Assembly: GCA_037974335.1 (NCBI GenBank)
Contig: CM075760.1
Span: 17,905,059 to 17,969,058 of the forward strand
Length of the DNA: 64,000 bases
Direction: 5' to 3'
Source of the DNA: Prionace glauca
Taxonomy: Eukaryota > Chordata > Chondrichthyes > Carcharhiniformes > Carcharhinidae
A program made the translations under genes and the position numbers. Positions 1-10,194 of the stretch are shown in pieces; the stretch's first letter is position 1, and every line of letters starts with the position of its first letter. The notes below the pieces were generated by a model, which worked only from the letters and a program-made list of their open reading frames with translations, was not told the DNA's origin and made no database searches.

Positions 1-367
1 CAGATAATGTTCTTTAAACAGCTCAGCACTGTCACTGTTCCCAGAACCACAGCCGCTGATTTCTCAGTGCAATATTTACTTTTCAGCTTGGGGCAGCAAA
101 TGGCCACAAATCGATCAAAGGTGAAAGTGACGGTGAACCAGACAGAACAGTCAGTAGCTGCATAAAGCAGGACAGCGTGGATGTTACACACGGGGAGCGA
201 GCGCACAAAATAAAAGTGTTCCTGATAAACAATGGGAATGTGTCTCAATATCAGGTCGAGGATAATGACCAGCAGATCCCCCGCTGACATGGCCACGAGG
301 TAACGAGTGACACATTTGGACAGACCACAGTTTCTGCTCGTCAGTGTCACAATTGTGATTATGTTCA
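1..367 (-). CDS. GPR139-like class A G-protein-coupled receptor, gene 1, exon 2 (partial, runs off left edge)
   Basis: The minus-strand translation from 367 downwards covers the end of TM1 through about TM4 of a GPR139/GPR142-type rhodopsin-family receptor: NIITIVTL, then CGLSKCVTRYLV, then SVWFTVTFTFDRFVAICC, where DRF stands in for the DRY box. The exon begins at a splice acceptor (tttcctgacag read on the minus strand, pyrimidine-rich before it) in phase 1, matching the donor of the exon at 2323-2407. The 3' half, with TM5-TM7 and the tail, lies outside the window. Sequence is nearly identical to 19,640-20,009, so this is a recent duplicate of gene 2. The receptor would sit in the plasma membrane; GPR139 senses aromatic amino acids in mammals, but ligand identity cannot be read here. 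No stop was seen in the part present. Confidence 0.85.
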
Positions 368-494
368 CTGTCAGGAAGGAAATACAGAATAAAATTAGAT
401 ATGATTCAATGGAAGGAATTGCCATTTAGACTTACGATGTTTTTTTTTAAAAGTACATTATCACAACAATTGGAATACATTTTTTAAGCCAGCA

Positions 495-665
495 CGTCTT
501 TCGGAGTGAGAGGGGAAAGTAGAGCATCTGGAGTAAACCTGTACAGACACAGAGAGAATGTACAAACTCAACACAGACAGTGACCCAAAACTGGAACTGA
601 ACCCAGGTTTCTGATGCTGTGAGTCAGCAGTACTAACTACTATGCCACTGTACTGCTCCTTGGTA
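495..665 (-). repeat. tRNA-headed SINE, fragment
   Basis: Reverse complement carries the shared SINE core of this window: the start with 'gtggcatagtagttagtactgctgactcacag' in degenerate form and the later 'gtctgtacaggttt' section. The same fragment lies at 20,135-20,300 in the paralogous intron, so it was present before the gene duplication. Confidence 0.6.
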
Positions 666-1064
666 GTGACACAAAGTTAACATTTGGGAAAGAGCTTTCC
701 AGGGAGTCCTCAACGTTATCCCTTACTCAGCTACAGGTAAATATCCCCTCTGCCTGTGAAGGATTTGGAGGGTAAGAAGGATGAGGCAGTAAACCCTAAC
801 AGAAGATGCGGAGTGGAGTCCTGTAGATGGTAATCTGTTGTCTCTCAGGCAGCTCACTGACAACTCCCACAACAGAGCTGGTACCAAACAGTGTTGGTTT
901 GACCCTTTCCTCTGGACAATACTAACAGTTGGCAGAGGGAGATCCTGATGCCCTGAAGCACAGAATCTCTATTAGATTTACATCTCCATGAGTCCTCTCA
1001 TGGCAGGAATGTTGTCAATATATGCATCAGGTAAAAACTCAAACAAAGGCCAGTAGCAAAGGAA

Positions 1065-1300
1065 AAGCCAAGCAAGCTGCCTAATGACTCTCATCCTCTG
1101 ACTCCGACATCCAATATTATGAAATGCATGAAAAGGTTAGTCATGGCATGAATCAGTTCCGGATTCCCAGATTTCCTGGATCCACTACAGTTCACTACAT
1201 CCACAACCGGTCCAAAATCCCATCTCTCTGACATTACAGTCAACCCTGTAACACCGACTCATGTTTTTCAACGACAGCTCAGCCATTAACACCATTATTC
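1065..1300 (+). repeat. L2-like LINE, 5'-side RT fragment
   Basis: Matches the longer copy at 20,925-22,025 in the duplicated intron, with the recognisable stretch 'attatgaaatgcatgaaaag' (reading IMKC..ERL of an L2-type reverse transcriptase). The copy ends abruptly at a (GT)n tract, whereas the paralogue continues through the RT domain, so sequence was lost here after duplication. Confidence 0.55.
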
Positions 1301-1308
1301 CTATGCAT

Positions 1309-1312
<4 letters not shown>

Positions 1313-1353
<41 letters not shown>
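1313..1353. repeat. (TG)n microsatellite
   Basis: About 20 TG dinucleotide units with one early interruption. Confidence 0.95.
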
Positions 1354-1355
<2 letters not shown>

Positions 1356-1524
1356 CACCAGAGTACCTGATGAGTGCTCCTAAGTGTGTGTTATTCCGGA
1401 GGCTTACAACAATTTTGGCTTCTGAATTTGTGTGTGAGTGGGAGTAAGTGTCTAAATCTGATTGCTTCTATCAGTAAATGTTTCTATTAATACGTGTATG
1501 TTAGTGTTTCTGTGACTCCAGGAA

Positions 1525-1830
1525 AGTTTGTGGTGGTACAGGGGATAGTGTTGTTGCCTCATAGCACTAGGCTCCCTGGTTCAATTTCAGGCTTGGCTAC
1601 TGAGTGTGCAGAGTCTACTCGTTCTCACTGTGTCTGCGTGGGTTTCCTCCAGGTGCTCCGGTTTCCCCCAAAAATCTGAAAGTTGTGATGGTTTGATGCA
1701 TTGGCCGTGCTACATTCTCCCTCAGTGTACCTGAACAGGCGCCAGAGCATGGCAACTCGGGGATTTTTATAGCAACTTCATTGCAGTGTTAATGTTTGCA
1801 TACTTGTGACATTGATGAATGAATTTCAAT
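1525..1830 (+). repeat. tRNA-headed SINE (family S1)
   Basis: Box-B-like 'ggttcaatttcaggc' head is followed by the conserved central part ('gtctgcgtgggtttcctcc', 'ggtgctccggtttcccc') and the 3' end 'cagtgttaatgtttgcatac...acattgatgaatgaa'. The same arrangement recurs at 4308, 40430 and 44750. Likely relative of the V-SINE/HE1 class; the family name is inference. Confidence 0.75.
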
Positions 1831-2322
1831 ACGAAACATGTTTTCTCTTGAGATCCTGCTGTGCAAACATGATCAATAAAATGCATTCTGCAGCGTGGTG
1901 ACTGGGTGGGCAATTGGCAGTGAGCTGGCGTTACATGTAGATGGTAAAAAACGATTCTGCGTTATATTTTTCTCACAAAGGATTAGTGTTAGGTCACATG
2001 TCTATGGATAGTCACAACACACAGAAGACACCCTAGCCCATAGGCCCTGAGACAATTGTCAGCGGCTGAAAGAATTAATAACTGGATATAGGGATTCAAC
2101 AGAAACAACGAGAGCAGCAAACCCAGTACAGTAAATGACAGGGAAATCAATACAGTTAAACAGCCTTTCTAGAATTAGGAACTGGGGACAGAACTTTACA
2201 GCCTCACTTTTCCGAAAACTGCAAAATCCTACCCGTGTTCAACAGACCTTCCCATGCTCTGACCCCTGCCTGCTCCGATTCCAGTGGCAGTCGGACTGGT
2301 ACAATTCCAGACAGGGACTTAC

Positions 2323-2407
2323 CCGGAACTCCAATAATCGCCAAGATGGGATAGTAAACGTACTGAATCGCCTTCAGTAGACTTTCAATCCGAACAGCTG
2401 ATGGCAT
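2323..2407 (-). CDS. GPR139-like receptor gene 1, exon 1
   Basis: Minus-strand ATG at 2407 opens MPSAVRIESLLK and then YVYYPILAIIGVP, the start of TM1 in GPR139-like receptors. The exon ends in phase 1 at a canonical donor (gtaagt, complement of 2317-2322), and joining to the acceptor at 367 gives GVP-V-NIITIV, the family's uninterrupted TM1. The same frame is open upstream to a Met at about 2761 through a run of 14-residue repeats, so a longer N-terminus is possible. I prefer 2407 because family members have short N-termini and because the upstream part is repeat-made. Intron of about 1.95 kb, filled with SINE, L2 and (TG)n. Confidence 0.75.
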
Positions 2408-2439
2408 CCTCCAATTATCTAAGGTAAACAAATAAATCC

Positions 2440-2630
2440 AATAGTATAAACTTTTGTCCATGGCTGGAAACTTCCAATCCATTGTTCCCAGATTCTGACC
2501 AATTGTTGGAACACTCTGGGTCATTGTCCCCAGATTCTGATCCACTGTTGGAACATTCTGAGTCATTGTCCCCAGATTCTGATCCACTGTTGGAACATTC
2601 TGGGCCATTGCTCCCAGATTCTGATCTCTC
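2440..2630 (-). repeat. 42-bp minisatellite in exon 1 / 5' leader of GPR139-like gene 1
   Basis: About four and a half tandem units of 42 bp, each containing 'cccagattctgatccactgt' with small changes. On the minus strand the units are in frame and read QNLGTM(T/D)(Q/W)NVPT(V/I)D-type 14-residue blocks. Because 42 is a multiple of three, gain or loss of units keeps the frame. The paralogous leader at 23,325-23,490 has about three units. Confidence 0.85.
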
Positions 2631-3255
2631 CTCTCGCTCCCTCTCTCTCCACAGCCGCTGATCGCTGTTAGTGTTGGAGTTGTCGCTCCCGCTGACTCAA
2701 TGGGACAACACATTGAACGGAATCCCTTATTAATCGAAGTGGGAAATCCCTCCAGGCACACTAATCAGATCCATGGAGACTCACATCAATTACAGTCACT
2801 AAACAAACAGCTTCACTTCACCCTGTTCAATCCAACACTTTTTACACGGAAAGAAGAGAATTTACAGCCTAGATGGAGTGTTGAGGTTAAGGGAAGTATG
2901 GGAAGTTGGAAATAATGGAGAGGCAGACATGACAGTGCAGAAGGAGGCCATATGGCCCATTGAGTCTGCACCGAGTCTCTGACAGACCATCCTACCCGCA
3001 TTGGAATGATCATAGTATATGTTTTCTTTTAAGATCAATGTAAAGGTTTAAGTGTGGAGACCTGAACGCGCCTCTCAATGCACACATATTATTGGTTTCG
3101 AGATAATTTACTTTAGCATTAACATAAACCCATTTATATTATATCAGGATATGCCCGTAAATATTACCGTAAGGATAATATACATCATTGAACTTTTTGC
3201 CATTCATCGCCTCCAATAAATTTGTGACTTGATTCATTAAACGCTAAAATCATTC
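2630..3255. other. 5' flank of GPR139-like gene 1, nothing else recognised
   Basis: The part to about 2900 is shared with 23,490-23,760 upstream of gene 2 and so belongs to the duplicated unit. From 2960 to 3255 I see no gene or repeat. Confidence 0.5.
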
Positions 3256-3261
3256 ATCGTT

Positions 3262-4300
3262 TTTTTCAGGCTTTAGAGTAAGAACAAAGAAAATTACAGC
3301 ACAGAAACAGGCCCGTTTGGCCCGCGAAGCCTGAACAGACCATACTGCATCAACTGAACTAAAATCTTTCCCCTTCCAGGGTCCATATTCCTCCGTTCCC
3401 ATCCTATTCGTGTATTTGTCAAGACGCCTCTTAAAAGTCACTACCGAATCCGCTTCCACTACTTCCCCCGGCAATGAGTTACAGGCACCCACCACCATTT
3501 TTGTAGAAAAAAAAATCTGCCTCGTAATCTCCTATAAACCTTGACCGTCGCACCTTGAACCTGTGCCACCGAGTAAATGATTCTTCCACTCTGGGAAAAA
3601 AAAAGCTTCTGACTATCCACTCTGTCCACCCCTCTCATAACCGTGTAGACTTCAATCAGTTCACCCCTCAACCTCTGCCATTCCAGTGAGGTCAAATTAC
3701 GTTTTTCCACCTCTCCGTCCAAGTCTCCAATCGATCCATATCTTGCTGCATTCTCTTATGGTCCTCACCGCTATCTGCAAATCCATCAACTTTTGTATCA
3801 TCCACAAACTTGCAACCGTTGTGTCATACACAATGTTGCAAAAAGGAAAGTTCTCAGCTCTGATCCTGAGGAATGCCACTTGTCATAACCATCATTCAGA
3901 AAAAGACAACCTCCCACTGCTACACTCTGTCTTCTTTGACCAAGCCAGTTTGGTACCGACCTTGCCAGCTCACCTCTGATCCCATGTGATTTCATGTTCT
4001 GCATTAGTCTGCTAAGAGGGACCTTGTCAAAGACCTTACTGAAATCCAAGTAGATAACATCCACTACCTTCTCCTCGTTAATCATCTTCCTCAAAAACAC
4101 TCGATCAAGTTAGTGAGTCACGATCTCCCCTTCACAAAACCATGTTGCCTCTCACTAATACGTCCACTTACTTCCAAATGGGAACAGATCCTTCTTGAAG
4201 TATCCTCTTCAATAACTTTCCTACCGTTGATGTAGGGATCATGGCCTGCAATTAACTGGATTGCTCTTGCCACTTGAAGCATAGACAGCAAAGTCACTAG
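3262..4300 (-). repeat. CR1-type LINE, family A-like, old 5'-truncated copy
   Basis: Minus-strand translations in several frames give, from 5' to 3' of the element, RQHGFVKG (fingers of RT), VIYLDFSKVFDKVP (RT palm motif A region), then the C-terminal LEWQRLRGELIEVYTVMRG and NSLPGEVVEADSVVTFKR. Ends with a 3' part 'acagaaacaggcccgtttgg' on the plus strand. Frameshifts and stops split the reading frame, and the middle of the RT domain (including FADD) is missing. Confidence 0.85.
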
Positions 4301-4307
4301 CGGCTGC

Positions 4308-4610
4308 ATTGTGGTAGCACAGTAGTTAATAGTGTTGCCTCACAGTGCCAGGGACCAGATTTTGAGTACCGGCTTTGTTCACTGTGTGGAGTTTGTGTGT
4401 CCTCCCCTGTGTCATCATGGGTTTCCTCCAGGTGTTCCAGTTTCCTCCCACAGTCCAAAAGACCTGCTCGTTAGGGTGCATTTGCCATGCTAAATTCGCC
4501 ATCAGTTTTGCCCGAACAGGCGCCAGAGTGTGGCGACACTTGGATTTCCACGTGTTGATATAAGCAGACTTGTGACATTACTAAATAAACTAAACTCGTC
4601 GTCTCCATCC
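4308..4610 (+). repeat. tRNA-headed SINE (family S1), nearly full length
   Basis: Head 'gtggtagcacagtagttaat' (box A-like), central 'tttcctcccacagtccaaaa' and the 3' end 'gacttgtgacattactaaat'. It abuts the LINE at 4300. Confidence 0.8.
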
Positions 4611-4649
4611 AAACCAAATATATGTTCCAATAACCTCAACATAAGTTAG

Positions 4650-4755
4650 GGAGGAAATGTCCTAGTGGTATTATCACTAGACAATTAATTGAAAAACTCA
4701 CCCCATGTCTGGTGGATCATTGGGTTGAATCCCACTACAGCAGATGGTAGAACTC
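4650..4755 (+). repeat. tRNA-headed SINE of a second family (S2)
   Basis: Starts 'cctagtggtattatcactag', a tRNA-like box A region, followed by a box-B-like 'gggttgaatcccactac' and 'agatgg'. Related copies are at 50,540, 54,365 and 55,875. Confidence 0.65.
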
Positions 4756-4789
4756 GAACTGAAGGAACGTTACAATCTATTGCTCTCAG

Positions 4790-4915
4790 AATCTGAGGCA
4801 TTGCTGTCTATTGTTCTCAGGTTTTTTATCCAGTATTGGAAGATGGTAGCCTATTGATCTCAGATTATGATCCAGAATTGTAACATTGCAGTCGATTGTT
4901 CTCCAGTGCTGCGGA
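4790..4915 (-). repeat. Decayed copy of the GPR139-like leader minisatellite
   Basis: Three degenerate units of the type 'tattgttctcaggttttttatcc...ttggaa' resemble the 42-bp units at 2440 and 23,325. It may mark the leader of a lost receptor copy; no adjoining exon was seen. Confidence 0.4.
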
Positions 4916-5029
4916 AGTTTTGTTGTGAAGTGAAGTTGAATGGACTGGGGAATCCGCCGCCCTTTCCTATTCTGGCCTACACATCACTCCAAATCCTCAC
5001 CACTATGCTTATTTCATAACTATCCTGTA

Positions 5030-5115
5030 AAAGGGTTAAGCAAGCCATTGAGTTGATTGGTAACTCGACACAAGCTACAGATGGTGGCCCAGCCAGCGAC
5101 ATCACGTCCATGAAT
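5030..5115 (+). repeat. 3' end of a dispersed repeat ('...cagccagcgacatcacgtcc')
   Basis: Contains 'ggcccagccagcgacatcac' followed by 'catgaatgaatg'. This matches the 3' end of a repeat whose body appears at 40,905-41,185, 47,640-47,850 and 53,455-53,575. Family not named. Confidence 0.5.
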
Positions 5116-5224
5116 GAATGAAAATAAAAATAGTCATTCACGTTGTGTTTGCTTTCTCATGGAAAATGGTGACACATCTGGTGTATTATTATTATTTAAA
5201 ATGGGTTTCCTTTACTTATTAACC

Positions 5225-5500
5225 TCACCTAACCAGTGGTTTGGTGTGATGTCTCACAGCACCAGGGACCTGGGCTCGATTCCTGGCTTGGGTCACCATC
5301 TGTTCAGAGACTACATGTTCTTTCCGCGTCTGGGTGGGCTTCCCCCGGCTGTTACGATTTCCTCCCAAATTCCAAAGATGTGCGGGTTAAGTGGATTGGT
5401 CATGCAAAGTTGCCCCTTATTGTCAGGGGGATTAGCGAGGGTAAATGCGTGGGGTTATCGAGATAGGGCATGGGTTGGTTTGTGTTCAGTGCAGACTAGA
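5225..5500 (+). repeat. tRNA-headed SINE (family S1b, 'gggccgaatggcc'-type 3' end)
   Basis: Contains 'cagcaccagggacctgggctcgattcctggc' split over box B, then 'ccaaagatgtgcgggttaag', and a 3' part of the type seen complete at 58,572-58,890. An open frame of 200 codons over this stretch is a by-product of the repeat. Confidence 0.7.
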
Positions 5501-5854
5501 ATCGCCTCCATCTTCACTGAAGGATTCTATGATATTCCCTATGTTATGAAGGCAGGTGTGGTTCAGAACGGGAAAACTGATCAACCTTTACCCAAAGACA
5601 AGACATCGCACATATTACAAATGCCATCTCACAACAGAACATTTTGTGAAACTGAGGGAAATGGAGAGCATGTTTCATTTCGGTGGTCTTTTATTCCGAA
5701 GAATTCAGGTATTTAGGTTTTTTCTAACCAGTGCAGAGTCAGGGAAAAGACAGAGGGAGAGGAAGAAAGAACAAATGGTCTTGTGATAAGAGGGAAGGCT
5801 GGAGTTTTTTTTAATTATTTGACAAAGGGAATGATGCTAAGAGACAATAAGAAA

Positions 5855-6325
5855 TCTCACAACACCTGGTTAATGTCCAAAAGGGTTATTTCGGAATCAC
5901 AAACTTTTGGAGCGTTGCTCCATCCTCAGGTGAGTGGAAAACTGGACTTACAACCGCAGCATATATATATTATAAACACACACAGACGCAAATGCAAGTA
6001 AGTAGTTGGAATGCGAGTCTCTACAGGTAATTAACTCTTTAGAGCTACAGAAAATGCAATTGTTGAGAGGATGACTCACAGGTGAAAGATGTATGAATTG
6101 TCTCAAGGCAGGATAGTTAGCAAGATTTCACAAGCACAGGCCAAATACTGAGAACGATATGCAGTGTAGCAAGAACTCAACGCTGAGGCCGTCCTCGTGT
6201 AGAACTTGGCTATCAGTTTCTGCCCGGTGATTTTGCATTGCCGTGTGTCTTGAAGGCCACCTTTGCAGGACACTGACCCAATGATCGGAAGATGAGCGGG
6301 CTTGACTGCTGACATTTTCCCCGAT
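5855..6325 (-). mobile_element. Penelope-like element, inverted arm
   Basis: Reverse complement is homologous to 6815-7280 on the plus strand: landmarks 'gccttcaagacacacggcaa' against the related stretch near 6880, 'agccaagttctacacg', and the terminal 'tcacctgaggatggagc...tgttgtgaga'. Such inverted partial terminal copies are known from Penelope-like elements. The element is an old, broken copy. Confidence 0.7.
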
Positions 6326-6364
6326 CAGCATTGCATCGACCTCCTCAGAATTTAAACACAGGAC

Positions 6365-7310
6365 ATGACGGACACATTATCCTTCATCATCCAGTACTTT
6401 CACGGACCAGAAAGCTATGAGATCTTCTTCGGAGCTTTCAACATGTCATCGATGGAGACGAACATCTGGTCAAGGCCTCCCCAGACCCCCAATACTTGCC
6501 TTCAGACAACCACACAACCTCAAATAGACAATTGTTGCAGCAAACGACCCAGCCTTCAGGAAAATAGCGATCTGGACATCAGATACAACCTCTGTAGGAC
6601 GTGCCGGATCATCGACATGGATATCACCATCACAAATGAGGACACTATCCAGCAGGCATACGATACATACTCATGTGACTCGGTCAATGTGGTCAACCTT
6701 ACACACTGCAGGAAAGGATGTCCCGAGGTGTGGTACATTGGTGAAACAATGCAGACGCTACGACATTGTATAAATAGATACCGCAGGACAATCACCAGGC
6801 AAGAGTGTCCCCTTCCTGTCGGAGAACAGGTCAGCAGTCAGGGGCATTCAATCTGTGACCATGGGTCAGCGTTCTCTAAGGCAGCTTTCAAGACACATGA
6901 CAACACCAAATCACTGAGCAGAGACAGATAGCCAAGTTCTACATGTGTGAGGATGGTTTCAACCCAGATCTTGGGTTCATGTCACATTACATTTAAACCC
7001 CAACATTTGGCCTGAGCTTGCAAAATTTTACTAATTGTCATGGTTTGAGACAATGCATACCTCTTTAACCTGTGATTATCTCCCTCCATTCGCTTTATCT
7101 GTAACTGTAAAGACTTGATTACCTGCAAATACTTCAATTGTAAACATTACCTTGCAATTCTTTCGATCTATGTAGGCCCTGTTTGTGAACTCTCCATTCA
7201 CCTGATGAAGGAGCCGTGTTCCAAAAGTTCGTGCTACCAGACATAGCTGTTGGACTGTAACTTGGTGTTGTGAGACTTGTTTCTGTGACGACTCCAGTCC
7301 AATGCCGGCA
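6365..7310 (+). mobile_element. Penelope-like element, 3' part with GIY-YIG endonuclease region
   Basis: The plus-strand translation has the C-terminal endonuclease features of Penelope-like retroelements: CRTCRI (a cysteine pair), SCDSVNVVNLTHCRKGC, then WYIGETMQTLRHCINRYR (YIG and the following conserved Arg), and GHSICDHG. The noncoding 3' end contains 'cacctgatgaaggagccgtg' and closes with 'tggtgttgtgaga'. It lies head-to-head with the inverted arm at 5855-6325. Old, broken copy. Confidence 0.8.
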
Positions 7311-7319
7311 TCTCTACTT

Positions 7320-7744
7320 CATGGCTATCACCAACAGCACAAACCATCGGTTCAAAGTGGAGAGGATCTTCAACGATATCACCCACATCAACACACAGAT
7401 CATATTCCTACAAAATGCAAGAAAGCAAACAAGGACCCAAAAGGATACAGATCACGAACTCAGTCAACACGGCCTACAATACAGATTATGTCTAGAGACG
7501 TTGCCGTTGCACCTCTCACACACTCCTCAATCATCTTGTGCATTACTCTACAGCGGATGTCACCGCCTTGAAACTAAAATAGAGGCAATATTCTGAGCTT
7601 GTGCTCAGGATGCAGCAGACCAGAAATTAGAGGCCACCAAGCAGACAAGACAACAAAACTACATCAACTACATGAACAACAAGAAGATGAAACTTGAGAA
7701 ACTCGACATTCCCACCAGCAGCAACCAAGTCTTCCTCGGACCAC
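7320..7744 (+). mobile_element. Penelope-like element, 5' coding part (first block)
   Basis: The translation resembles the N-terminal, pre-RT region of Penelope-like proteins (NSTNHRFKVERIFNDITHIN; MNNKKMKLEKLDIP). The frame is interrupted at about 7745 by a LINE and resumes at about 9903, so this block and 9903-10,190 belong to one insertion. Because it follows a 3' end at 7310 directly, the arrangement looks like the tandem head-to-tail copies usual for this class. Confidence 0.7.
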
Positions 7745-8172
7745 AGTAGAAAACCATACCAATACAGTGAAGTCCATTGATAAGGTCCCCCATGCAAGAC
7801 TTCTTGAGAAGGTGAGAGGGCATGGGATCCAAGGGCCTTTGGCCTTGTGGATCCAGAACTGGCTTGCCTGCAGAAGGCTGAGAGTGGTTGTGGATGGATC
7901 TTTTTCGGAATGGAGGTCAGTCACCAGTGGGGTGCCCCAGGGATCTGTTCTGAGACCCTTGCTGTTTGTCATTTTCATAAATGACCTGGATGAGGAAGTG
8001 GAGGGATGGGTTAGCAAGTTCGCTGATGACACGAAGGTCGGCGGTGTTGTGGATGGTCTGGAAGGATGCCAAAAGTTGCAGCAGGACATAGATAGGATGC
8101 AGGAATGGGCGGAGAAGTGGCAGATGGACTTCAACGCGGATAAATGTGTAGTCGTCCATTTCGGCAGAACCA
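7745..8172 (+). repeat. CR1-type LINE, family A, RT part before a nested insertion
   Basis: Reads [39 protein letters not shown] (RT motif B region), FADDTKVGG (catalytic DD) and ADKCVVVHFGRTNG. It is 5'-truncated at the palm and is cut at about 8172 by a family B LINE; the rest of the same copy resumes at 9162. Inserted into the Penelope-like element. Confidence 0.85.
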
Positions 8173-9161
8173 ACGGGATGATGACCTGGAGGAGGGAACC
8201 GAGTGCAGGGTGTCGAAATTTGCTGATGACACCAAGATTGGGGGAAAGGCAAATTGTGCGGAGGGTGTGGAGAGTCTGCAGAAGGATCTAGATAGGCTGG
8301 GCGAATGGGCCAGGAAATGGCAAATGGAATTTAATGTTGGCAAGTGTGAGGTGGTCCACTTTGGTAGGAGGAATGGTAGGAAGGACTATTACTTACGGGG
8401 CGAAAAACTGCAGCAGGCGACGGTGCAGAGGGACCTCGGGGTCCTTGTGCATGAGTCGCAAAAACCCAGCTTGCAGGTGCAGCAGGTGGTCAGGAAGGCG
8501 AATGGGATGCTGGCCTTCATAGCGAAGGGGATTGAATATAAAAGTAGGGAGGTCTTGCTGCAGCTGTATAGGGCATTGGTGAGGCCGCAGCTGGAGTACT
8601 GTGTGCAGTTTTGGGCGCCGCACCTGCGCAAAGATGTTTTGGCCCTGGAGGGAGTGCAGAGGAGGTTTACTCGGCTGATACCGGAGTTGAGGGGATTGAG
8701 CTATGAGGAGAGGCTGAATAAACTAGGCTTGTACTCGTTAGAGTTTAGAAGAATGAGGGGAGATCTCATTGAGACGTATAAGATGATGAATGGGATGGAT
8801 AGGATAGAGGTGGAGAGACTGTTCCCGCTCAAAAAAGACAGTAGGACTAGGGGGCACAGCCTCAAGATAAAGGGGGGGGCGGTTTAGAACAGAGTTGAGG
8901 AGGAACTTCTTCACTCAAAGGGTGGTGAATCTCTGGAATTCTCTGCCCGTTGAAGTGGTGGAGGCTGCCTCGCTAAATATTTTTAAGAAACGGGTTGATG
9001 GGTTTTTGATAAGAGAAGGGATTAAGGGTTATGGGGAGAGGGCGGGAAGGTGGAGCTGAGTCACGACAGATCAGCCATGATCTTATTGAATGGCGGGGCA
9101 GGCTCGAAGGGCCAGATGGCCTACTCCTGCTCCTATTTCTTATGTTCTTATGTTCTTATTT
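8173..9161 (+). repeat. CR1-type LINE, family B, nested in the family A LINE
   Basis: Starts DDLEEGTECRVSKFADDTKIGG and continues through HFGRRNGRKDYYLRGEKL, YKSREVLLQLYRALVRPQLE and LRGDLIETYKMMNGMDRIEV, the conserved C-terminal region of CR1-type ORF2. One frameshift near 8880 (a G run) separates the last part (NFFTQRVVNLWNSLPVEVVE). The 3' end is 'ctcctatttcttatgttctt' with an octamer-like tail. Close to other family B copies at 28,826, 34,605 and 42,917. Confidence 0.9.
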
Positions 9162-9902
9162 TCTTAAGGGCAGGGGTCTTAGTAGCGTTGAAGAGCAGAA
9201 GGATCTCGGGGTCCGGGTTCACAGGACTCTTAAATCGGCCTCGCAGGTGGAGGAGGTGGTCAAGAAGGTGTACGGTGTACTGGCCTTCATTAATCGAGGG
9301 GTTGAGTTTAGGAGTCGGGAGGTAATGCTGCAACTTTACAGGACCCTCGTCAGGCCTCATTTGGAGTACTGTGCGCAGTTCTGGTCGCCTCACTATAGGA
9401 AAGACGTAGAAGCTATTGAAAGGGTGCAGAGGAGATTTACAAGGACGTTGCCTGGACTGGGAGGCATGCCTTATGAAGATAGGTTGAGGGAGCTGGGACT
9501 CTTTTCCCTGGAGAGGCGAAGGTTGAGAGGCGACCTGATAGAAGTTTATAAAATGTTGAGAGGAATAGATAGGGTGGACTCTCAGACGCTATTTCCCCGG
9601 GTTGAAATGGTCGCTACGTGAGGACACAGATTTAAGGTGCGGGGAGGGAAGTACAGAGGTGATGTTAGGGGTAAGTTTTTCACTCAGAGGGTGGTGAGTG
9701 AATGGAATCGGCTGCCGTCGTCGGTGGTGGAGGCAAACTCGCTGGGGTCTTTTAAAAGACTTCTGGATGAGTATATGGGGTTTAATGGGATTGGGGGTTA
9801 TAGATAGGTCTATAGATTGGTGGGGTTGATGCGATCGGCGCAACTCGAGGGCCGAAGGGCCTGTTTGTGCTGTAATGTTCTATGTTCTATGTTCCATGTT
9901 CT
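9162..9902 (+). repeat. CR1-type LINE, family A, 3' part after the nested insertion
   Basis: Continues the 7745-8172 copy: QKDLGVRVHRTLKSASQVEE, FRSREVMLQLYRTLVRPHLE, LRGDLIEVYKMLRGIDRVDS and, beyond one TGA at about 9619, the FFTQRVV-type end. The 3' end reads 'gccgaagggcctgtttgtgc' and the tail is repeated 'gttctat'. Confidence 0.88.
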
Positions 9903-10190
9903 ATGTTCTATGTCAACTTGCCGGACTACACCCTTCAACCAGATGAAGTCGAAGTTCTCAGTCGAGGACCCAATTTCTGCCTCACTAACAAAATGGATCC
10001 ATTGGTCATGCAGCAGAAGGAGAGAAAAAACATCAGTCGAATGAGGCTCAGGCAGCCCTTCGACAAGCCCCTTGAGGCTAACAGCCAACCCAATGAGACA
10101 ACCAGATTATCTCAGCTGATGAAGGAGCAGCCCTCCAAAAGTTCACAATCACAAATAAAACTACTGGACTTTAAGCTGGTTTAGCAATCA
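9903..10190 (+). mobile_element. Penelope-like element, 5' coding part resumed
   Basis: NLPDYTLQPDEVEVLSRGPN and FCLTNKMDP match the start of the Penelope RT region that should follow the block ending at 7744. After about 10,090 the sequence jumps to a terminal section ('ctgatgaaggagcagccctc', 'aaactactggactttaagct'), so the central and 3' coding parts are absent. Old, broken copy. Confidence 0.7.
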
Positions 10191-10194
10191 AATA

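Noticed and set aside
5114-5716. A 200-codon plus-strand open frame
   Set aside because: Its central part is a SINE translation; the rest resembles no family and lacks exon borders.
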